Positions 59,760 through 64,000 of a DNA stretch of 64,000 nucleotides are shown here, piece after piece. The notes under the pieces are model-generated. The model worked only from the letters and a program-made list of their open reading frames with translations, did no database searches and had not been told where the DNA came from. Each line of letters opens with the position of its first letter. The first letter of the stretch is position 1. A program made the position numbers and the translations under genes. The stretch spans positions 124,001 to 188,000 of the forward strand of contig JAEUVX010000010.1 in the NCBI GenBank assembly GCA_016786615.1, given 5' to 3'. Source of the DNA: Flavipsychrobacter sp. GTDB lineage: Bacteria; Bacteroidota; Bacteroidia; Chitinophagales; Chitinophagaceae.

Positions 59760-60941
59760 ATGGCCACAAAAAAGAAACCGGCAGCCAAGCCAGCTAAAAA
59801 AATAACAGCTTCTAAATCAGGCGCTAAAAAGGCAGCGCCGGCAAAAAAGATTGTGGCATCGAAAAGTACTAAGAAGGCAACGCCTGCGAAACCAGTGAAG
59901 AAAGCAGCACCTAAAGCTGCACCGAAAAAGGCTGCGCCTAAAAAAGCCACACCTGCCAAAGCAAAACCAGTGAAGAAAGCAGCACCGGCGAAGAAGGTAG
60001 CAGCCACTAAAAAAGTGGACTCGAAAAAAACTAACCAATTGAAAAAGACAGCAACAACGAATAAGAAGACTGTAGCTAAAGCAGCACCGGCAAAGAAGGC
60101 AGCGTCCGCTAAAAAAGCAGCGCCTGCACCAGCAAAGAAAGCAGCACCAGCGTCAAAGCCGGTAGCAAAGAAAGCGGCACCTGCTCCTGCACCGAAAGCG
60201 GCTCCTAAAAAAACAGAACCGGTAGCAGCACCGAAGAAGGTAGCACCAGTACCTGCTCCCAAAGCAGCGAAAAAATCATCTAAGACGTCGCACCATATTA
60301 CAAAAACTGTTACAACGTTTGCAAAAGGCGCATTACCTAACCGTCCGATATCTGCATCAGCATCGGCAGGGTCGTCTTTGCCATCATCACCTACCAAGCA
60401 GGCAACACCTGTACGTGGTGCTGAGAAAAAACCAAACGTTATAGTAGCACATCGCCGTCTTGAAAATAAAGCCAAGAAGAAAGATGACTCTGGCAAAACA
60501 ATGATTAATTACCAACCGGAATTTACACGTTCCATATTAGATGAACCAATACAAATGCAAGGACCAGTATACCGTTATAGTGACGAAGAACTGAATGAAT
60601 TCAGAGAGCTTATCATGGCACGCCTTGATAAAGCACGTAAAGAGCTTACTTATCAGCAGGGTTTGATAACACGTAAGGATGAAGCGGGCACAGAAGATAC
60701 AGAAAACCGCTACATGAACATGGAAGATGGCAGTGGCGCTATGGAGCGCGAACAACTGGCACAGCTGGCAAGCCGCCAGATCCAGTTCATCAACCACCTG
60801 GAGAAAGCGCTGATACGCATCGAGAACAAAACATATGGTATATGCCGTGTAACAGGCAAGCTGATAGATAAAGCCCGCCTGCGTGCAGTACCGCATGCTA
60901 CACTCAGCATCGAAGCGAAGAACGTAATGACTAAGAAATAA
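59760..60941 (+). CDS. Histone-H1-like lysine/alanine/proline repeat region fused to a TraR/DksA-like domain
   Basis: 393 residues in two parts. Residues 1-175 are degenerate repeats of AxPAKKAAPKK with more than a third lysine, like bacterial H1/AlgR3-type tails that bind DNA. Residues 250-393 are DksA/TraR-like: coiled coil ELIMARLDKARKELTYQQ..., then GICRVTGKLIDKARLRAVPHATLSIEAKN. The zinc-finger cysteines of DksA are largely replaced (only the first remains), as is usual for this Bacteroidota subfamily. Likely an RNA-polymerase or DNA-binding regulator. It follows ileS within four bases. Confidence 0.88.
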   Translation: MATKKKPAAKPAKKITASKSGAKKAAPAKKIVASKSTKKATPAKPVKKAAPKAAPKKAAPKKATPAKAKPVKKAAPAKKVAATKKVDSKKTNQLKKTATTNKKTVAKAAPAKKAASAKKAAPAPAKKAAPASKPVAKKAAPAPAPKAAPKKTEPVAAPKKVAPVPAPKAAKKSSKTSHHITKTVTTFAKGALPNRPISASASAGSSLPSSPTKQATPVRGAEKKPNVIVAHRRLENKAKKKDDSGKTMINYQPEFTRSILDEPIQMQGPVYRYSDEELNEFRELIMARLDKARKELTYQQGLITRKDEAGTEDTENRYMNMEDGSGAMEREQLAQLASRQIQFINHLEKALIRIENKTYGICRVTGKLIDKARLRAVPHATLSIEAKNVMTKK

Positions 60942-60966
60942 AAGTATTTATACTTTAAGCAATAAC

Positions 60967-60994
60967 AAGCCACCTGCATTAACGGGTGGTTTTT
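60967..60994 (+). terminator. Terminator after the H1/DksA-like gene
   Basis: CCACC pairs with GGTGG plus flanking A-T pairs (60970-60974 with 60985-60989), then TTTTTGTTTT. The stem is short. Confidence 0.6.
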
Positions 60995-61015
60995 GTTTTA
61001 ATGTAACTTTACTCC

Positions 61016-61549
61016 ATGCAATTCGCGGAATCACAAAAGTTCAGACAGTGGTGGATATGGTTGATAGTAATAGGCGTTTCTGTATCGACTATACTGAGTG
61101 CAGTATATGCTTATAACAAAGCAGGTGGCGAACTGGCTGGTAGTGCCTTGTTCAGTTTTATATTCTCTTTTATTCCCTTATTGGTCATACTCTTGTTCTG
61201 GCTGCTGCGGTTAGATACTGTGATAGATGAAACCGGCATAACGTACTGTTATTACCCTTTTATAAAAACGAAACACATACCATGGAGCGAATTGCAACAA
61301 GCTTACGTTCGCAAATACAGTCCGTTGATGGAGTATGGAGGCTGGGGCATACGTGTAGGTATGGGCAGAAAAAGCGGTGCTTATAATGTAAGTGGCAATA
61401 TGGGTCTGCAACTGGTATTTAAAAACGGCAGATACTTACTATTGGGTACACAACATGCAGACGAATTAGAAACCTATATGCAGGATTTGTATAAAAAAGG
61501 ATTGGTAAATAAAGGTGAAACAGAACCAAATATCAAAGACAGGTATTAA
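61016..61549 (+). CDS. Membrane protein with PH-like domain, function unknown
   Basis: 177 residues. Two membrane helices at about 13-30 and 42-62 (a pair as in DUF6141/bPH2-type proteins). The rest is a beta-rich domain with RLDTVIDETGITYCYYPFIKTKHIPWSELQQAYVRKYSP and LVFKNGRYLLLGTQHADELETYMQ, a pattern like bacterial PH domains. No function known. The next gene follows 24 bases after its stop. Confidence 0.75.
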   Translation: MQFAESQKFRQWWIWLIVIGVSVSTILSAVYAYNKAGGELAGSALFSFIFSFIPLLVILLFWLLRLDTVIDETGITYCYYPFIKTKHIPWSELQQAYVRKYSPLMEYGGWGIRVGMGRKSGAYNVSGNMGLQLVFKNGRYLLLGTQHADELETYMQDLYKKGLVNKGETEPNIKDRY

Positions 61550-61573
61550 CTTACAGTACACAAACATACCTGC

Positions 61574-61933
61574 ATGGCATCTATCAATATAAAGAAACTA
61601 CACCACGTAACTATATGTATCCCCACAGGCTTCGAGGCTGAGGCAAGGGAGTTTTATACAGGATTGCTGGGTTTGCAGGAGATAGACAAACCCAAGAGCA
61701 TACCGGGTATTTGGTACAAAGTAGGCGAGAGCGAACTACATCTTGGCATAGAGCCAGAAATGTATCCTACCAAACGTTTTCCTGCTTTTGAGGTTGATAG
61801 CCTTGACAGTGTACGCAAACTGCTGAATGAAAAAGGCATTGGCATAAAAGAAGAAACTGCGATACCTGGGTATAAACGCATCTCCTTCCTCGACCCGTGG
61901 AAGAACAAGCTGGAATTGATGCAACGTATATAA
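61574..61933 (+). CDS. VOC-family protein (glyoxalase/bleomycin-resistance type)
   Basis: 119 residues. LHHVTICIPTGFEAEAREFYTGLLGLQEIDKPKSIPGIWYKVGESELHLGI, then AFEVDSLDSVRKLLNEKGIGIKEETAIPGYKRISFLDPWKNKLELMQ. It keeps the His and Glu ligand positions of the family (His10, His58, Glu116). Likely dioxygenase or lyase activity, with unknown substrate. Confidence 0.9.
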   Translation: MASINIKKLHHVTICIPTGFEAEAREFYTGLLGLQEIDKPKSIPGIWYKVGESELHLGIEPEMYPTKRFPAFEVDSLDSVRKLLNEKGIGIKEETAIPGYKRISFLDPWKNKLELMQRI

Positions 61934-61936
61934 TCC

Positions 61937-63532
61937 TTACCTGAAGAAGCTCATATTATCTTCCAGAAACTCGGCGTTATAATTACCTAAATAATCTTCC
62001 CTGAATGCAACCATGCCATTGCGCAGGTAGTAATCCAATGCAGGGTTTTCATCTGTTATTACTGCTACAGAAGGGTTGGTAAGCATCTCCGTTACTTCAA
62101 ATGTTTTCAGGCTACCTTTTATTGGGTAGTAATTGTCTGTAAGTATCTGTACGGTATCGTAGCTGCTGTTTTTGTTTTGTGTGGCTACATACATTATATC
62201 GTAGCTGGTACGTTTGGGCGATGATGAAAATATACGTGTATTAAAACCCGCACTGTTCAGCGTATTGTACACCATCTGCTGTGCAAGCCCGTCATCTTCC
62301 TGTCGTATGCCATCAAACTCTATGAAGATTTTACCATCGGGGTTCAGCAGTTCTTTCATTTTGGTAAATGCTTCTTTACTCAGCAGGTGCGATGGTACAT
62401 TTTCGCCCAGTAGTGCATCTACTATTATCAGGTCATATTTCTTTTTGCATATGTTTATATAATGCCTGCCATCATCTACCGCAGTATTGGCTACTGCATG
62501 TTGCAGCCCGAAGTATTTCTCTGCAAGCTCCGGTAAGCGTCCGTCTATCTCTACAGCATCGTAGCTCATGCCATGTTGTTCCAGTTGCAGTGCTACCGTA
62601 CCTCCACCCAAGCCTATCAGCAATGCTTTGCTACCCTTGGGCATACTTTTAATAACAGCATTGGTAAAACGTGTGTAGTACAGAAAGCTGAAGTGTTTAT
62701 CCTTACTGCTTATCCATGTTTGCCAGTTGTGGTTTACCAGCATTACACGCGATGGTATGTTCAGTCCGCTTTCGGTATAGTTGAAGTCAACAACTTTTAC
62801 CTGCCCGAGCATACCCTCTGTATGATACAGGATTTTGTACTTGTCTGTTTCGCGATGGCGGTTGCTATCGTAGAAAAAAAAAGCAGGCACTAACAGCAGC
62901 AGCAATACACCTGCTACTATTTTATTCTTAGGGCGTAGTACTATAATGGTGAGCAACAGTAATATACCACCAGCCACAATACATGGCAGCGATATACCTA
63001 CTAACGGTACTAACCAGAAGCCGGTTATCATAGTAGCTATTACACCACCCAGTGTAGATATGGCATATATCAGCCCGGCTGCTTTACCACTGTTATTATT
63101 TTCTGCTATCAGGCTGATGAGCATAGGGCTAACCATACCCATACCCATAATAGGTGGCAGCAGAAAGAATAGCTGCGATGTAATAACACCTGTAAGGAAA
63201 CTCATTTCAAGTGTATTGCCCATGATGAACCTTGCAGTCATAGGCATAATGATAACTAATGCAGACGCTACAGCCAGTATCAGGAACAATGCTTTTTGCC
63301 TTTGGGGTAATTCCTTTTTACTGAGTTCGCCACCCCAGTAGTAACCCAATGTAAGCCCGCCTAGTGTAAGTGCAAGGGTGGAAGCCCATACATATAATGA
63401 TGTACCGTAGAAAGGTGCAAGCATCTTGCCGCCTGCCAGCTCTGCAACCATTACACATGCCCCCTCGAAGAAGGATAAGAGTAAGAGCATATTGCGTGGT
63501 ATGGCAGTGGTGGTTGTAGTATCGTTTTTCAA
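61937..63532 (-). CDS. Fused membrane/spermidine-synthase-like protein
   Basis: 531 residues from TTG 63532 (protein start MKNDTTTTTAIPRNM). Nine or ten N-terminal membrane helices (about residues 15-240) are followed by a soluble spermidine-synthase-like Rossmann fold. The latter includes LLIGLGGGTVALQLEQHGMSYDAVEIDGRLPELAEKYF and a YDLIIVDALLGENVPSHLLSKEAF segment with the nucleotide-binding GxGxG and acidic residues. These fused MFS/synthase proteins are frequent in Bacteroidota; whether they make polyamines is unknown. An in-frame start at 63631 would be preceded by the phased repeat block and is rejected; ATG 63490 is an alternative. Confidence 0.85.
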   Translation of the reverse strand: MKNDTTTTTAIPRNMLLLLSFFEGACVMVAELAGGKMLAPFYGTSLYVWASTLALTLGGLTLGYYWGGELSKKELPQRQKALFLILAVASALVIIMPMTARFIMGNTLEMSFLTGVITSQLFFLLPPIMGMGMVSPMLISLIAENNNSGKAAGLIYAISTLGGVIATMITGFWLVPLVGISLPCIVAGGILLLLTIIVLRPKNKIVAGVLLLLLVPAFFFYDSNRHRETDKYKILYHTEGMLGQVKVVDFNYTESGLNIPSRVMLVNHNWQTWISSKDKHFSFLYYTRFTNAVIKSMPKGSKALLIGLGGGTVALQLEQHGMSYDAVEIDGRLPELAEKYFGLQHAVANTAVDDGRHYINICKKKYDLIIVDALLGENVPSHLLSKEAFTKMKELLNPDGKIFIEFDGIRQEDDGLAQQMVYNTLNSAGFNTRIFSSSPKRTSYDIMYVATQNKNSSYDTVQILTDNYYPIKGSLKTFEVTEMLTNPSVAVITDENPALDYYLRNGMVAFREDYLGNYNAEFLEDNMSFFR

Positions 63533-63601
63533 GAAAAGCTGTTTAATGAAATAAATATAAGGACTTTGGTGGGAATTGAGAATTTGTAACCGGTAGTTGG
63601 T

Positions 63602-63657
63602 GTTTTGTTTTATCTGTTTCAGGTGTTGCAACTTGAAACATGAAACAGATGAAACAA
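63602..63657. repeat. 8-bp-phased inverted word block, GTTTCA type
   Basis: GTTT at 63607 and GTTTC at 63616, GTTG at 63625, then inverted GAAAC at 63635, 63642 and 63651 (steps 7-9). The block lies upstream of the spermidine-synthase-like gene, with no gene end nearby on the plus strand. Confidence 0.75.
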
Positions 63658-64000
63658 GTAATCGTTTTATACCTAAGTGTGTCGGAATGTGTTACTTGAA
63701 ATGTGAGGCCGTTTGGAAAATATGAACGCGTTTATTGCAATAGCACACAGGTGTCAATAAGAATATATATTACACATAACAGTATAGTTAAGTATCAGCA
63801 ATAGGTATATGGTATGTTATCATTATTGTAATGCTATTATTGCGAAAGAAGTATATAATAGTATCTCAAAGGAATACTATTAATCATTGAGTTTATGTTA
63901 TATGCATTAATTGATACTACAAATTGGTACAGAGTATCAGGTATGAATATATGTTTATTATACTCATTGAATTCGAGTTAGTATTCTGTTCTTGTCCCAC
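63658..64000. other. AT-rich gene-free window end, possibly entering another phased block
   Basis: No coding frame or hairpin of note. The last bases hold GTTC at 63988 and GTCCCAC at 63994-64000, words typical of the phased arrays, so another block may start at the window edge. Confidence 0.4.

Overview
The window looks like chromosomal DNA from a member of the Bacteroidota, probably the Chitinophagales/Chitinophagaceae side of the phylum. The grounds are promoters of the TAnnTTTG (-7) / TTTG (-33) type with no Shine-Dalgarno sequences, two proteins with type IX secretion (T9SS) sorting domains, two TonB-dependent receptors, many short lipoproteins with a Cys-Lys-Lys-Asp start, and clear housekeeping genes (recA, rpsL, rpsG, clpS, ileS). 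No rRNA, tRNA, CRISPR array, integrase or transposase gene was seen.

Layout. 1-5.7 kb: 3' part of an M16 metallopeptidase gene, recA, and a large Bacteroidota-type protein of unknown role. 5.8-8.4 kb: a small membrane protein and a TonB-dependent receptor with a DtxR-like palindrome inside its promoter. 8.5-11.7 kb: a T9SS protein with seven 50-residue repeats. 11.8-14.3 kb: a small exosortase system (exosortase, partner membrane protein, two tiny PLDGG cargo proteins) interleaved with rpsL-rpsG. 14.5-18.9 kb: cysteine desulfurase, porin, a SpoU-type methyltransferase and clpS with interleaved divergent promoters, and a BamE-like protein. 19-24 kb: dipeptidyl peptidase IV, a YihY/BrkB membrane protein, a heme plus copper-monooxygenase lipoprotein and a thioredoxin-like protein. 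24.2-30.2 kb: a four-gene operon (DUF4856 lipoprotein, imelysin lipoprotein, HTTM membrane protein, FecA-like receptor) that reads as an iron or metal acquisition locus. 30.2-32.4 kb: desaturase and LpxL-type acyltransferase. 32.7-36.2 kb: a translationally coupled YdeP-type molybdoenzyme / small protein / fdhD operon; mobA with a P-loop NTPase and a membrane protein lies at 40.7-42.7 kb.

36.2-38.7 kb is an AT-rich MORN/TonB gene embedded in unusual intergenic repeats. 38.7-40.7 kb holds an ArsR-SRPBCC-SRPBCC operon and a YdeI-like gene. 42.8-47.4 kb: a T9SS protein, a DUF6544-like membrane protein and two convergent di-heme peroxidase lipoproteins that abut exactly. 47.4-50.5 kb: a GlxA/AraC regulator divergent from a VOC-VOC-DoxX-HMA-SRPBCC cluster. 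50.7-54.4 kb: a thymidylate-kinase-like protein, a protein kinase, a CHAD protein, and an unrecognised pair (85-residue protein plus nine-cysteine protein). 54.5-64 kb: a VIT1/CCC1 transporter, a frameshifted DUF2200 gene, ileS followed by a histone-H1-like/DksA-like fusion, and a membrane-anchored spermidine-synthase-like protein.

The most striking structure without a standard name is a family of intergenic arrays in which short words (GTCCCAC, GTTCCAC, GTTCAG, TTCTAGAA, GTGAAT, GTACAC, GTTTCA, GTTGAT) recur at 8-bp spacing and then reverse orientation to form long hairpins. The words differ from one block to the next, while the 8-bp register and the inverted layout stay the same. At least seven blocks occur in this window. 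The exosortase/PLDGG cluster is the best candidate for a compact protein-processing system.
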